From Mycobacterium sp. D16Q13 (GTDB taxonomy: Bacteria; Actinomycetota; Actinomycetes; Mycobacteriales; Mycobacteriaceae), in NCBI RefSeq assembly GCF_002013375.1, contig NZ_MAEW01000001.1, positions 62,001-126,000 on the forward strand: a stretch of DNA of 64,000 nucleotides, read 5' to 3'. Of this stretch, positions 1-9,099 are shown in pieces; position 1 is the first letter of the stretch, and each line of letters starts with the position of its first letter. The notes below the pieces were generated by a model. The model did not search any database, had not been told where the DNA came from, and saw only the letters and a list, made by a program, of their open reading frames with translations. Made by a program: the position numbers and the translations under genes.

Positions 1-1
1 C

Positions 2-40
2 ACGTACCGGCAGCACGACAAGCTCGCGACCGCCAGTTAG
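2..40 (+). CDS. C-terminal end of an upstream gene (partial)
   Basis: Reading from base 2 gives an open frame of twelve residues ending TYRQHDKLATAS, with a TAG stop at 38-40. The rest of the gene lies before the window, so its function cannot be told. Its position just before the operator and the MFS gene suggests an upstream gene in the same orientation, but the frame is so short that it could be chance. Confidence 0.35.
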   Translation, partial: TYRQHDKLATAS

Positions 41-44
41 GCAA

Positions 45-81
45 TCTCATATATTGAGACAATAGTTCAACAATTTGAGAT
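45..81 (+). promoter_or_regulatory. Tandem palindromic operator before the MFS gene
   Basis: TCTCATATATTGAGA at 45-59 is a 15-base palindrome with TCTCA/TGAGA arms. A second, weaker dyad (TTCAA, four bases, TTGAG) follows at 66-79, and the ATCTCA at 44-49 and TGAGAT at 76-81 bracket both. The pair is AT-rich and sits 13-50 bases before the MFS start codon. Short 15-base dyads of this kind are typical of IclR- or GntR-type regulators. No such regulator gene is visible in the window, so the owner is unknown. Confidence 0.55.
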
Positions 82-93
82 GGATGTGGAACC

Positions 94-1296
94 ATGACAG
101 TCATGGTTCGTGTCGATGAGGTTGGTACAACACGCCGTTGGGCGATGCTGGCCATTGCCCTGGGGTCCACGGCGGGTGCGAATGTCTTCATCAACGGCGT
201 GGCATTCCTCATACCGGCCCTGCATACCGAGCGCGGTCTCGACCTCGCCAACGCAGGGCTGCTATCGGCGATGCCCAGTTTCGGGATGGTGCTGACCCTC
301 ATCGCGTGGGGTGCGCTCATCGACAGGTTCGGCGAACGGATCGCGTTGGTGAGCGGTCTGGCGCTCACGGCCCTGGCCGCATTCGCGGCGGCCGAGGCAC
401 CGTCGCTGGTGATCACCGGCGTCTTCCTGCTGTTGGGAGGAGCCGCTGCCGCGGCATGCAACTCGGCCAGCGGACGCGTGGTGGTGGGGTGGTTCCCGCC
501 GAACCAGCGAGGCACGGTGATGGGCATCCGCCAGATGGCCCAACCACTGGGGGTTGCCCTGGGCGCCCTGGTCATTCCCCGTATTGCCGAAGGCCACGGC
601 GTGGCAACGGCATTGATCTTCCCGGCGGTCGTATGCGCGGTGTCCTCGGCGGTGTGCCTGGTGGGCATCATCGACCCGCCCCGCCCTCCTCGCGCAGAGG
701 CGCCCGAGGAGCACCTGGCCAACCCCTATCGCGGATCACGGGTGCTGTGGCTCATCCACGGCGTGTCGGTACTGCTGGTGGTGCCGCAGGTGGTGGTGTG
801 GACATTCACGCTGGTGTGGCTGGTGACCGATAGAGGCTGGAGCATTGGGGCCGCCAGCATCATGGTCACCGTCGCACAGGTCGTCGGCGCGCTCGGCCGG
901 GTCGCAGCCGGAATGTGGTCCGACCGTTGGGGTTCGCGCATGCGGCCGATCCGTCTCATTGCCCTCGCCGCATCGGCGACCATGGCGTTACTGGCTGTCA
1001 CCAATCAGCTGGACTGGTCGATCAGCGTCGTCGTCATGCTGGTGGCTTCGGTGATCACCGTGTCGGATAACGGCCTGGCCTACACGTCGATCGCGGAGAT
1101 CGCCGGACCGTTCTGGAGTGGCCGGGCCCTAGGCGCGCAGAACACCGGTCAGCTGCTGGCCGCCGCGGTGTCACCGCCGGTGTTCGGGGCGATCGCCACA
1201 GCAGCGGGATTCTCTGCGGCGTTCGCCGTGTGCGCGCTGTTCCCGCTGGCGGCAGTCGGTTTGGTGCCGGTGAAGCTGGAGAAACCCGCCCAATAA
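94..1296 (+). CDS. Major facilitator superfamily transporter
   Basis: This is a 400-residue polytopic membrane protein of usual MFS size, with about twelve hydrophobic segments. A loop reading LIDRFGER near residues 74-81 is the MFS motif A between helices 2 and 3. A second MFS-like loop (MWSDRWGSR) follows about 195 residues later, as expected for the two pseudosymmetric halves. It resembles drug or organic-anion exporters and CynX/NimT-type carriers, but the substrate cannot be read from sequence. The ATG at 94 follows a weak GGA ribosome site and comes just after the tandem operator, so expression is probably inducible. It converges with leuB across a hairpin. Confidence 0.85.
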   Translation: MTVMVRVDEVGTTRRWAMLAIALGSTAGANVFINGVAFLIPALHTERGLDLANAGLLSAMPSFGMVLTLIAWGALIDRFGERIALVSGLALTALAAFAAAEAPSLVITGVFLLLGGAAAAACNSASGRVVVGWFPPNQRGTVMGIRQMAQPLGVALGALVIPRIAEGHGVATALIFPAVVCAVSSAVCLVGIIDPPRPPRAEAPEEHLANPYRGSRVLWLIHGVSVLLVVPQVVVWTFTLVWLVTDRGWSIGAASIMVTVAQVVGALGRVAAGMWSDRWGSRMRPIRLIALAASATMALLAVTNQLDWSISVVVMLVASVITVSDNGLAYTSIAEIAGPFWSGRALGAQNTGQLLAAAVSPPVFGAIATAAGFSAAFAVCALFPLAAVGLVPVKLEKPAQ

Positions 1297-1299
1297 CGC

Positions 1300-1355
1300 C
1301 GAATGCGAGCCTGACGCGACTTTCCGGCCGGATTTCCGCGTGAAGCTCGCACTCG
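1300..1355. terminator. Hairpin between convergent MFS gene and leuB
   Basis: Two 19-base arms (1300-1318 and 1337-1355) pair with about three mismatches around an 18-base loop. It lies between two converging genes, so it can serve as a bidirectional terminator, though no U tract follows. The arm sequence resembles a longer hairpin at 39235-39294. Confidence 0.6.
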
Positions 1356-1362
1356 ATCAGGA

Positions 1363-2376
1363 CTACAGGAAGCTGGCGATCCGATCACCAGTGGCCGAGG
1401 TGGACAGCTTCTCCGCGCCCCGGGTGGCCAGGTGCTGTTCGACCGCCTTCTCCACGCGGGCCGCGGCCTCGGTCTCGCCGAGGTGATCCAGCAGCAGTGA
1501 GACCGACACGACCGCAGCCGTAGGATCGGCGATCCCCTGGCCCGCGATATCGGGCGCACTGCCGTGCACGGGCTCGAACATGGACGGGTTCTTACCCGAC
1601 CCGTCGATGTTTCCGCTTGCGGCCAAGCCGATTCCACCGGTGACCGCGGCCGTCAGATCGGTGATGATGTCACCGAACAGGTTGTCGGTGACGATGACGT
1701 CGAACCGGCCCGGGTCGGTCACCATGTGGATGGTGGCGGCGTCAATATGCTGGTAGGACACCTGCACGTCCGGATGCTCGGCGGCGACCTCGTTGACCGT
1801 CCGCGTCCACAGCGAGCCGGCGTACTTGAGCACATTGTTCTTGTGGACCAGCGTCAGGTTCTTGCTGCGGGCCTCGGCACGCTGGAACGCGTTGCGCACC
1901 ACACGCTCCACCCCGAAGCGGGTGTTGAGGCTGACCTCGGTGGCCACCTCGTGCGGGGTCTCGACCCGGATGGCTCCGCCGTTGCCGGTGTACGGCCCTT
2001 CAGTTCCCTCGCGCACCACGACGAGGTCGATGGCCGGGTTGCCGGCCAATGGTCCCGTCACTCCCGGGTACAGCTTGGCCGGACGCAGGTTGATGTGGTG
2101 ATCGAGCGCGAATCTGGTGTGCAGCAGCAAACCGCGCTCCAGCACGCCACTCTGAACAGATGGATCGCCAATGGCGCCCAGCAGAATAGCGTCATGGCCA
2201 CGGAGCTCGTCGAGCACCGAATCGGGCATCAGCTCGCCAGTGGCCAGGTACCTGCGGGCACCCAGGTCGTATTCGGTCTTGTCGACGCCGGGCAGTACCG
2301 CATCGAGGATCTTGACGGCCTCGCCGATGACCTCGGGTCCGATGCCGTCGCCGGCGATGATCGCGAGTTTCGTCAT
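1363..2376 (-). CDS. leuB: 3-isopropylmalate dehydrogenase
   Basis: LeuB oxidises and decarboxylates 3-isopropylmalate to 2-oxoisocaproate, the third step of leucine synthesis in the cytoplasm. The 337-residue length fits the actinobacterial family. The chain opens with [14 protein letters not shown], carries the substrate-loop region ([20 protein letters not shown]), and has the metal and NAD-binding stretches [12 protein letters not shown] and [13 protein letters not shown]. The ATG at 2376 overlaps the serA stop as ATGA, so leuB is translated with serA from one message, as in other mycobacteria (Rv2995c-Rv2996c order). Confidence 0.97.
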   Translation of the reverse strand: MTKLAIIAGDGIGPEVIGEAVKILDAVLPGVDKTEYDLGARRYLATGELMPDSVLDELRGHDAILLGAIGDPSVQSGVLERGLLLHTRFALDHHINLRPAKLYPGVTGPLAGNPAIDLVVVREGTEGPYTGNGGAIRVETPHEVATEVSLNTRFGVERVVRNAFQRAEARSKNLTLVHKNNVLKYAGSLWTRTVNEVAAEHPDVQVSYQHIDAATIHMVTDPGRFDVIVTDNLFGDIITDLTAAVTGGIGLAASGNIDGSGKNPSMFEPVHGSAPDIAGQGIADPTAAVVSVSLLLDHLGETEAAARVEKAVEQHLATRGAEKLSTSATGDRIASFL

Positions 2377-3962
2377 GAAAGATCAACCAGCTCAAGGGTT
2401 GTCGCTCCGACGGCGGCACGGATCTCGTCCAGCACGACATCCGGGGCACTGCGATCGATACGCAGGATGATGGTGGCCGCCTGTCCGGAGGCGTCCTGAC
2501 TCAGCTGCGCGGCCTGGATGTTGACGTCGGCAGAACCCAGCACGGTGCCGATCTTGCCGAGGGCACCGGGCACGTCGGCGTAATTGATGACGAGATTCTC
2601 GCCTTCAGCACGCAGATCGAAGTTACGGCCGTTGATCTGAACGATCTTCTGCACCTGCTGCGGGCCGGACAGGGTTCCGGCCACGTTGATCACGGAACCG
2701 TCCGCGTATACGGCGCGCACGTCGACCACGCTGCGGTGGTTGGGGCTCTCGGTGGCCGTGGTGATCTCGGCGCTCACGCCGCGCTCCTCAGCGATCGACG
2801 GAGCATTCACGAAGGTCACCTGGTCCTCGATCACCGAGGAGAAGAGTCCACGTAGCGCCGAAAGCTTCAGCACCGCAACATCTTCGGAAGCCAGCTCACC
2901 GCGAACGTCGACCGACAGCGAGGTGGGCAGCTGCTCGGACACGGCACCGATGAGCACGCCGAGCTTGCGCACGACCTCCAGCCACGGCGCGACCTCTTCG
3001 CTAACCACTCCCCCGCCGACGTTGACCGCGTCGGGGACGAACTCGCCCGCCAGGGCCAGCTGCACGCTCGCGGCCACATCGGTGCCGGCGCGGTCCTGGG
3101 CCTCGCTGGTCGAGGCGCCCAGGTGCGGGGTCACCACAACCTGGTCGAGCTCGAAAAGCGGGCTGTCGGTGCACGGCTCAGTGGAGAACACGTCAAGCCC
3201 GGCGCCGCGGACGTGACCGCTGCGGATCGCGTCAGCCAGTGCGGCCTCGTCGATAAGCCCACCGCGCGCGGCGTTGACGATGATGACGCCCGGCTTGGTC
3301 TTGGCGAGCGCCTCCTTGCCGATGAGACCCGCGGTTTCCGGCGTCTTGGGCAAGTGCACCGAGATGAAATCTGACCGACCCAAAAGTTCGTCGAGGGTCA
3401 GCAGCTCGATGCCGAGTTGGGCGGCGCGAGCGGCCGAGACGTAGGGGTCATAGGCAACGATGTGCGTTCCGAACGCGGCGAGGCGCTGCGCGAACAGCTG
3501 GCCGATGCGGCCCAGGCCCACCACACCGACGGTCTTGCCGAAAATCTCTGTGCCGTTGAACGACGAGCGCTTCCAGGTGTGCGCCTTGAGCGAGGCGTCG
3601 GCGGCCGGGATCTGCCGCGCGGTGGACAGCAGCAGGGTGACGGCGTGCTCGGCAGCGCTGTGGATGTTCGAGGTGGGTGCGTTGACCACCAGGACACCGC
3701 GGGCGGTGGCCGCCTTGACGTCGACATTGTCGAGTCCGACGCCGGCGCGCGCGACGATCTTGAGCTTGGTTCCCGCGGCCAGTACCTCGGCATCCACCGT
3801 GGTGGCCGAGCGCACCAACAGCGCATCGGCGTCGGGTACCGCGGCCAGCAGCGCGGGGCGATCGGGGCCGTCGACCCAGCGCACCTCCACACCATCACCA
3901 AGTGCTTCGACGGTCGACTGGGCAAGTTTGTCGGCAATCAGCACGACTGGACGTTCGCTCAC
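2373..3962 (-). CDS. serA: D-3-phosphoglycerate dehydrogenase
   Basis: SerA oxidises 3-phosphoglycerate with NAD+, the first step of serine synthesis. The chain has the NAD-binding motif [16 protein letters not shown], the signature [17 protein letters not shown] and VTPHLGAST. It then has the intervening (ASB) domain typical of mycobacterial SerA1, and a C-terminal ACT domain ([20 protein letters not shown]) that senses serine. An open frame extends to 4004, but the GTG at 3962 ([13 protein letters not shown]) matches the family N-terminus and gives 529 residues. It is coupled to leuB downstream by an ATGA overlap. Confidence 0.96.
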   Translation of the reverse strand: MSERPVVLIADKLAQSTVEALGDGVEVRWVDGPDRPALLAAVPDADALLVRSATTVDAEVLAAGTKLKIVARAGVGLDNVDVKAATARGVLVVNAPTSNIHSAAEHAVTLLLSTARQIPAADASLKAHTWKRSSFNGTEIFGKTVGVVGLGRIGQLFAQRLAAFGTHIVAYDPYVSAARAAQLGIELLTLDELLGRSDFISVHLPKTPETAGLIGKEALAKTKPGVIIVNAARGGLIDEAALADAIRSGHVRGAGLDVFSTEPCTDSPLFELDQVVVTPHLGASTSEAQDRAGTDVAASVQLALAGEFVPDAVNVGGGVVSEEVAPWLEVVRKLGVLIGAVSEQLPTSLSVDVRGELASEDVAVLKLSALRGLFSSVIEDQVTFVNAPSIAEERGVSAEITTATESPNHRSVVDVRAVYADGSVINVAGTLSGPQQVQKIVQINGRNFDLRAEGENLVINYADVPGALGKIGTVLGSADVNIQAAQLSQDASGQAATIILRIDRSAPDVVLDEIRAAVGATTLELVDLS

Positions 3963-4091
3963 GTCGTCATAGCCTAGTGTGCCGCCCGAAGCGGCGGACA
4001 TCACAGTCGCCGACAGTCGGGGTCCTGCCCCGCCACATCGAGTAGCGCACTACTCACGCCCCAGGACGCGCGCCCGGATGACGCTGTGCGC

Positions 4092-4775
4092 ATGACTGAA
4101 ACACATGTACTACCTGTCAGTGGCCAATACACGGTCCGCAGTGGTGACACGCTGTGGAAACTGTCCGAAATGTTCTATGGCGACGGACGTCGCTACCGGG
4201 TGATCGCGGTGATCAACGGCTTGTCCGATCCGGACCTCATCGAGGTCGGGCAGGAACTTGAAATCCCCTATGTCACGTACCGCTACCAGGTCAAAGCCGG
4301 TGACACCAAGGCGAAGATCGCAGAACACTTCTACGGCAGCTTTTCGATGAGCGGAGTGTTCGAGAGCCCCGGTGGCGTCTCGCAGCGCGACCTCATCGTC
4401 GGCGAATGGCTGCTGATGCCCGATCTCGCCAACGTGGGACATCACACCGTGGTGTCGGGTGAGACGCTGCAAGTGCTCGCGGACCGGTGGTACGGCGACT
4501 GGACACTCTGGATAGTGATCGCGATCGCGAACCAGCTGAGCGGAGATGACCCGGAACCCGGCGCGGTGCTGATCCAGCCTCGGCTCAACCGCCGCCACAC
4601 CGTTGTCGCCGGCGACACGCTCTGGAAGCTGGCGGGTCAGAACTATGGCGACTACGGCGACGAACGGACGCTGTTGGCGGTCGAGATGGTGGCCGCGGCC
4701 AACCTGATCGAAGACCCCGACCGCATCACGGCGGGACAGGTCATCTACTTCCCGTCGATCGATCTGGGTGGCTGA
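4092..4775 (+). CDS. Four-LysM-repeat protein
   Basis: The 227-residue protein is made almost wholly of four LysM repeats, at about residues 12-59, 64-110, 117-163 and 168-221. Repeats 1 and 4 carry the classic SGDTLWKLS / AGDTLWKLA opening, and repeats 2 and 3 are more diverged (AGDTKAKIA, SGETLQVLA). LysM modules bind N-acetylglucosamine polymers such as peptidoglycan. No catalytic domain, signal peptide or membrane segment is visible, which is unusual for a cell-wall binder. Cytoplasmic LysM proteins exist in phage baseplates (the gp53-like type) and in contractile injection systems. A GTG at 4086 would add two residues. The stop abuts that of the converging transporter (TGA then TCA). Confidence 0.8.
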   Translation: MTETHVLPVSGQYTVRSGDTLWKLSEMFYGDGRRYRVIAVINGLSDPDLIEVGQELEIPYVTYRYQVKAGDTKAKIAEHFYGSFSMSGVFESPGGVSQRDLIVGEWLLMPDLANVGHHTVVSGETLQVLADRWYGDWTLWIVIAIANQLSGDDPEPGAVLIQPRLNRRHTVVAGDTLWKLAGQNYGDYGDERTLLAVEMVAAANLIEDPDRITAGQVIYFPSIDLGG

Positions 4776-6134
4776 TCACACCTCAGCCAGATCTATCCCA
4801 CGCGTCTCACGAACGGCCAGCAGTGCCACAAATGTCAGTACACCGGCGACTGACAGGTACACGCCCACCCAGCCGACGCCGAAGTCGTGCACCAACCACG
4901 TCGCGATGAAGGGCGCCATGGCGGCGCCGATGATGGACGCGAAGTTGTAGGCGATCCCCGACCCTGTGTAGCGCACATTCGTCGGGAACAGCTCGGGCAG
5001 CAGGGCACTCATTGGCCCAAAAGATAAGCCCATCAATACCATTCCCAGACTCAGGAACACCAGCATTGTGGTCTTGTCCACCGTCGCCGGGTCGAGGAAC
5101 CAGCCGAACGAGAGCCCGAACGCCATGATTCCGGCAGTGAACGTCAGCAGCACCGGCCTGCGGCCATATTTGTCCGCCAGCCGGCCGGATATCGGCACAC
5201 ACGCGGCGAGGAACAACACCGAAATCAGCTGCATCTGAAGGAAGTCGACGTAGCTGATCGCGAGTCTTACCCCGGATTTGTCGACCACCTTCCCCGTTCC
5301 GTACGACGCCGCCCAAGTCGTGACGACGTAAAAGATGGTGTACGTGGCCAGCATGACGAAGGTGCCGATCACCAGCTGACGCCACGAGGTCCGGACCACC
5401 TCGGCCAGCGGCGCACGCACCTTCTTGCCCTCGGCAACCGCCTGGGTGAACACGGGTGTCTCGGTGAGCTTGAGCCGCACGTACAGGCCGACGACCACGA
5501 TGACGGCGCTGGCCAAGAACGGAACCCGCCAACCCCACGCCAAGAACGCATGGTTGGCCGCGGCCGACTTAGCGTCGAAGCCCATGACGAGCATCAACAA
5601 CAGGAAGGTGCCGTTGGCGAAGAAAAAGCCGACCGGGGCGCCGAGCTGTGGCCACATCGCCGCCCAGCCCCGCTTGCCCTCCTCGGCGGTTTCGGTCGCC
5701 AGCAGCGCCGCACCCGACCACTCCCCTCCCAGTCCCAACCCCTGACAAAAGCGCAGCAGCGACAGCATGGCCGGAGCCCAGTAGCCCACAGTTTCGAAGG
5801 TGGGTAGCAGCCCGATCGCGAAGGTCGCGACTCCCATGGTCATCAGCGATCCAACAAGCGTGGCCTTGCGTCCGATCCGATCGCCGAAGTGTCCAAACAG
5901 CATGGATCCGACCGGCCGGGCGACGAAGGCCAACCCGAATGTCGCGAACGAGGACAGCAGCGCGGCGGTGTCATCTCCTTTGGGAAAGAACAACGTTGGG
6001 AATACCAGCACCGCTGCGGTGGCGTAGATATAGAAGTCGAAGAATTCGATGCTCGTGCCCACCATGGAGGCAACGACGATTCGGCTGCGCGGGACCACGG
6101 GCGCAGCGGGCACGGTCTCCGGTGTCAGGGCCAC
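4776..6134 (-). CDS. MHS-family (metabolite:proton symporter) MFS transporter
   Basis: A 452-residue transporter with about twelve membrane segments. The N-terminal stretch SMVGTSIEFFDFYIYATAA (about 24-42) is the hallmark of the metabolite:H+ symporter branch (KgtP, ShiA, ProP). The motif-A loop FGHFGDRIGRKATL and the repeat loop GRLADKYGRRPVL are both present. Family members import dicarboxylates, shikimate, proline or betaine, and the substrate here is not determined. The gene starts nine bases after the TetR gene stop on the same strand, so the two form an operon and the regulator probably controls this carrier. Confidence 0.88.
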   Translation of the reverse strand: MALTPETVPAAPVVPRSRIVVASMVGTSIEFFDFYIYATAAVLVFPTLFFPKGDDTAALLSSFATFGLAFVARPVGSMLFGHFGDRIGRKATLVGSLMTMGVATFAIGLLPTFETVGYWAPAMLSLLRFCQGLGLGGEWSGAALLATETAEEGKRGWAAMWPQLGAPVGFFFANGTFLLLMLVMGFDAKSAAANHAFLAWGWRVPFLASAVIVVVGLYVRLKLTETPVFTQAVAEGKKVRAPLAEVVRTSWRQLVIGTFVMLATYTIFYVVTTWAASYGTGKVVDKSGVRLAISYVDFLQMQLISVLFLAACVPISGRLADKYGRRPVLLTFTAGIMAFGLSFGWFLDPATVDKTTMLVFLSLGMVLMGLSFGPMSALLPELFPTNVRYTGSGIAYNFASIIGAAMAPFIATWLVHDFGVGWVGVYLSVAGVLTFVALLAVRETRGIDLAEV

Positions 6135-6143
6135 CGGCGGAGA

Positions 6144-6740
6144 CTAACGCAGCGACTCGATTCTCGTGGCCAGCATGGCCGTCCATTCCGCGATGTAGTC
6201 CTCGTCGGCAATATCGAGGCCAGGCCGGCGGAACACCGCGTTGGTCGCACGCTTGCCCAGGAGCGCATTGACGCCAAGCACCCCAATCGATTCCGCGTCC
6301 TGCTTACCGACGCCGGGCGCCCAGCCCTGTACCCAATCGGTCAGTTCTCCGTACAGGCTGTCGAACAGCGCCGCGTAGGCGTCATCGAGCCGCGCGGGGC
6401 GGCCCGATGGCACACTGGAGACGATCTGCAACAACTGCGATTCCTCGTCCAGGATCGCCAGGATGTAGCGCCCCATCATGGTCAGTTCATTACGCAGGTC
6501 TCCGAGACCGCCGAAGAGTGCGCGGATATCGCGCATAGCGCTGCGCCGATCGAGCTGACGGTCGATACCGGCCTCAAGCAGCGCCTCCTTCGACTTGAAG
6601 TGGTGGTACAGGCCGCCCGAGCCCGGCGTCAGACCAGCAGCCTTCTCAATCTGCGCCACGCTGGTGGCCTTGTACCCCTGCTCTCCGAACAACCGCATGG
6701 CCTCGGTGACCAGGCGCTCCTTGGTGGAAATCTCACCCAT
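6144..6740 (-). CDS. TetR-family transcriptional regulator
   Basis: The chosen ATG at 6740 gives 198 residues, the normal TetR size. Residues about 6-52 form the DNA-binding domain: TKERLVTEAMRLFGEQGYKATSVAQIEKAAG, then a recognition-helix region ending GGLYHHFKSKEALLEAGI. The C-terminal ligand domain is diverged, as usual. The gene is divergent from the ABC1 kinase, with a perfect 13-base dyad in the gap between them, and is followed closely by the MHS transporter. It probably represses both directions, and the ligand is unknown. A longer frame begins at 6761 but would start inside the region leading to the operator. Confidence 0.88.
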   Translation of the reverse strand: MGEISTKERLVTEAMRLFGEQGYKATSVAQIEKAAGLTPGSGGLYHHFKSKEALLEAGIDRQLDRRSAMRDIRALFGGLGDLRNELTMMGRYILAILDEESQLLQIVSSVPSGRPARLDDAYAALFDSLYGELTDWVQGWAPGVGKQDAESIGVLGVNALLGKRATNAVFRRPGLDIADEDYIAEWTAMLATRIESLR

Positions 6741-6766
6741 TGACGCCTCCCAAGTAATCACTTAGT

Positions 6767-6779
6767 CTCACTCAGTGAG
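6767..6779. promoter_or_regulatory. TetR-type operator in the divergent gap
   Basis: CTCACTCAGTGAG is a perfect dyad (six-base arms around one base). It lies between the divergent TetR gene and ABC1 kinase gene, 27 bases from the first and 40 from the second. Autoregulatory TetR sites commonly sit here. A partly matching half (TCACTTAG, 6758-6765) is adjacent and may allow two dimers to bind. Confidence 0.7.
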
Positions 6780-6819
6780 TACTTTAACAGCTGGGACCGG
6801 TCACCGGTAGGAGGCAGCC

Positions 6820-8238
6820 ATGGCCGAAGAGCTAGTGCCTAGAGGCAGGGTCCGGCGCACCATGCCGCTGGCGGGCTTCACCGCCCGCGCCGCAGGCGGA
6901 CGACTCGTGGCGGGCCTCCGCGAAAAAGCCGGAGACACCGGAGCCATCGACCGCTTCCATGAACGCACCGCCGAGCGCTACACAGAACTACTCGGACACT
7001 CCAAAGGCGTCCTCATGAAAGCCGGCCAAATCTTCTCCACTCTCGATACGAGCCTCAGCGGCTTCTTGACTCCCTATGCGCATGCTCTGACGAAGTTGCA
7101 GACGCAATCACCGCCAATGGAGTCTGGCTTGGCCCGGCAGATACTCCAAGACGACCTGGGCCGCAACATCGACGAGCTCTTTGCCGAGTTCGATGATGAG
7201 CCGATCTCGTCAGCATCCATCGGCCAGGTCCATCAAGCGGTGCTACACGACGGGCGCCGGGTCGCGGTAAAGATCCAGTATCCCGGTGTGGCACAGGCTA
7301 TTAGGGACGACCTTGCAAACACCGAGCTGCTCGCCACGTTCCTGCGGGTGGCCCTGTCCGCAGCCGGAATCTACAGCCAAGCCGATCTGCGGGGCATTGC
7401 CGCCGAGATCGCAGACCGGATCGGTGAAGAAATCGACTATCGCAATGAGGCCGCTAACATTCGGGCTTTCAGCGACCTCTACTGCGAGCACCCATTCATC
7501 CGGGTACCTGAGCTCGTCGATGAAGCATCCGGCGAGCGAGTGCTGACCATGACATTCGTGGGCGGAATCGGTTGGGATGAGGCGCACAGCGCCGATCAAG
7601 AGCTGAAGGACACCTGGGCAGAAGCCTTATGGCGCTTTGTCTATGGATCCTTTCAGCACTCGTCGCTCTATCACGCCGACCCACATCCAGGCAACTATCG
7701 TTTTGGCTTAGATGGCAGTATCGGCGTCGTCGACTTCGGCTGTGTCAAAGAGTTTCCGGAATTCCGGCGATACGGCTGGACATTGATGGGCCAGGCGATG
7801 TTCAGTGGCGACAGACCAGGCCTTCGTCGGATGGCAGTCGAATACGGGGTGCTGCCTGATGATTCCACTGCTTCTGCCGACGAGACATACCGCTGGATAA
7901 CCAACTTCAGTCCCGGACTATCCCTGACTCAACCCGTCAGATACACACCCGAGCTGATGCAAGAATTTCTCGCCGCAGTCAACGTCTCCAACCCCGACGC
8001 TGGATCGCGCCATCTGACTATTCCGCCCGACATGTTCATGCTTAGCCGCATCACCATGGGTGTTACCTCTTCCATGACGAGACTCGAGGCGACGGTCAAT
8101 CTTCGCGCGATCCTGTCGGACATGGCAGGTGTTGCCGAACCCGAAACCCCCCTGGGTGTTCGGCATGTGGCGTGGGTACGTGAACGTGGGTTGCCGTTCG
8201 GTCTTGATCGTCGCGGGCAAGAAGAGGTCCGGCTATGA
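6820..8238 (+). CDS. ABC1/UbiB-type atypical kinase
   Basis: A 472-residue member of the ABC1 (AarF/UbiB/COQ8) protein-kinase-like family. The family's unusual signatures are all present: KAGQ at 67-70 (the KxGQ motif that folds over the active site), SASIGQVH at 131-138 (alanine-rich nucleotide loop), the ATP-binding lysine K151 in VAVKIQ, HADPHPGN at 285-292 (catalytic loop) and VDFG at 304-307 (metal Asp). Members act as ATPases or kinases in isoprenoid-lipid metabolism, and the substrate here is unknown. A strong AGGAGG ribosome site precedes the ATG. The stop overlaps the next start as ATGA, leading into a degraded paralogue and then a P450. Confidence 0.9.
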   Translation: MAEELVPRGRVRRTMPLAGFTARAAGGRLVAGLREKAGDTGAIDRFHERTAERYTELLGHSKGVLMKAGQIFSTLDTSLSGFLTPYAHALTKLQTQSPPMESGLARQILQDDLGRNIDELFAEFDDEPISSASIGQVHQAVLHDGRRVAVKIQYPGVAQAIRDDLANTELLATFLRVALSAAGIYSQADLRGIAAEIADRIGEEIDYRNEAANIRAFSDLYCEHPFIRVPELVDEASGERVLTMTFVGGIGWDEAHSADQELKDTWAEALWRFVYGSFQHSSLYHADPHPGNYRFGLDGSIGVVDFGCVKEFPEFRRYGWTLMGQAMFSGDRPGLRRMAVEYGVLPDDSTASADETYRWITNFSPGLSLTQPVRYTPELMQEFLAAVNVSNPDAGSRHLTIPPDMFMLSRITMGVTSSMTRLEATVNLRAILSDMAGVAEPETPLGVRHVAWVRERGLPFGLDRRGQEEVRL

Positions 8239-9099
8239 GCGGCAAAGAAATCCCCCGAGGGCGCATCCGGCGCACCATGCCCCTGGCCGGTGGCCGCGCG
8301 TATTTCCGAGGAGTTGGACTATCGGCACGAGGCCACCAACATTCAGATCTTCGCGGAGCTATACCGGGACCATCCGTTCATCCGGATACCCGAGGTGATC
8401 CCGGAAGCTTCCGGCAATCGGATACTCACCATGACGTACCTGGACGGATTGGACTGGACGGCGGCCCAGCTGGCCGATCAGGACCTCAAAAATGTTTGGG
8501 TGGAGACGATCTGGCGCTTCAGCACCGGGTCATTTCGGCATGCCAATCTGTTTCATGCCGATCCACATCCGGGCAACTATCGATTCGGCATGGACGGGTC
8601 GGTCGGCTTCGTCGATTTCGGCTGCATCAAGGTGGTGCCCGAGATCTTGCGCTATCGGCTCGTGCAGATGATTCGCGCGGCCGCCGAGGAACGCCGGGGA
8701 GATTTGCGTCAGCTCATGGTCGACGCCGGCTACTTCGCGATCGATTCGCCGCTGTCCGAACAGGACATTTTCGAATGGCTCGGGGCGACCGTGCAAGACA
8801 TCCGCGCCGCTCAACCCGTGACATTCACGCGTGAAGTGTCCAACAGTGGCACCCGATCCCTGCTCAATTTCCAAACGCTGCATCAGATGTCGATCCCCAG
8901 CGACCTGATTTTCCTGGCCCGGATCAATCTGAACATCAGCGCCCTGTCGGCAACGCTGAACGGGACCGCGCACACCCGCGCGCTACTCGACGATCTCGAC
9001 GGTGTCGCCGAACCTGTTTCCCCACTAGGTAAACAGCATGTCGCATGGGTCCGTGACCGCGGCCTGCCCTTCGGATTGGATCATCATGACCACTGCTAA
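8235..9099 (+). pseudogene. Second ABC1 kinase, internal deletion and frameshift
   Basis: The first 19 codons (ATG at 8235, PRGRIRRTMPLAG) copy the start of the ABC1 gene upstream. At about 8289-8295 the reading jumps, out of frame, to a stretch matching that protein from about residue 198 on (ISEELDYRHEATN against IGEEIDYRNEAAN). About 530 bases are missing relative to the paralogue, removing the KxGQ motif, the alanine-rich loop and the ATP lysine. HADPHPGN and VDFG survive downstream, as does the C-terminus (HVAWVRDRGLPFGLD). A GTG at 8290 could still yield a 269-residue fragment without the N-lobe, but it could not bind ATP in the family's usual way. The ATGA coupling to the upstream gene is kept. 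Confidence 0.85.

Noticed and set aside
8235..8834. Continuous 199-codon frame from the ATG of the second ABC1 gene
   Set aside because: After codon 19 it reads in the wrong frame of the kinase and loses all homology, so it is the product of the deletion, not a new protein.
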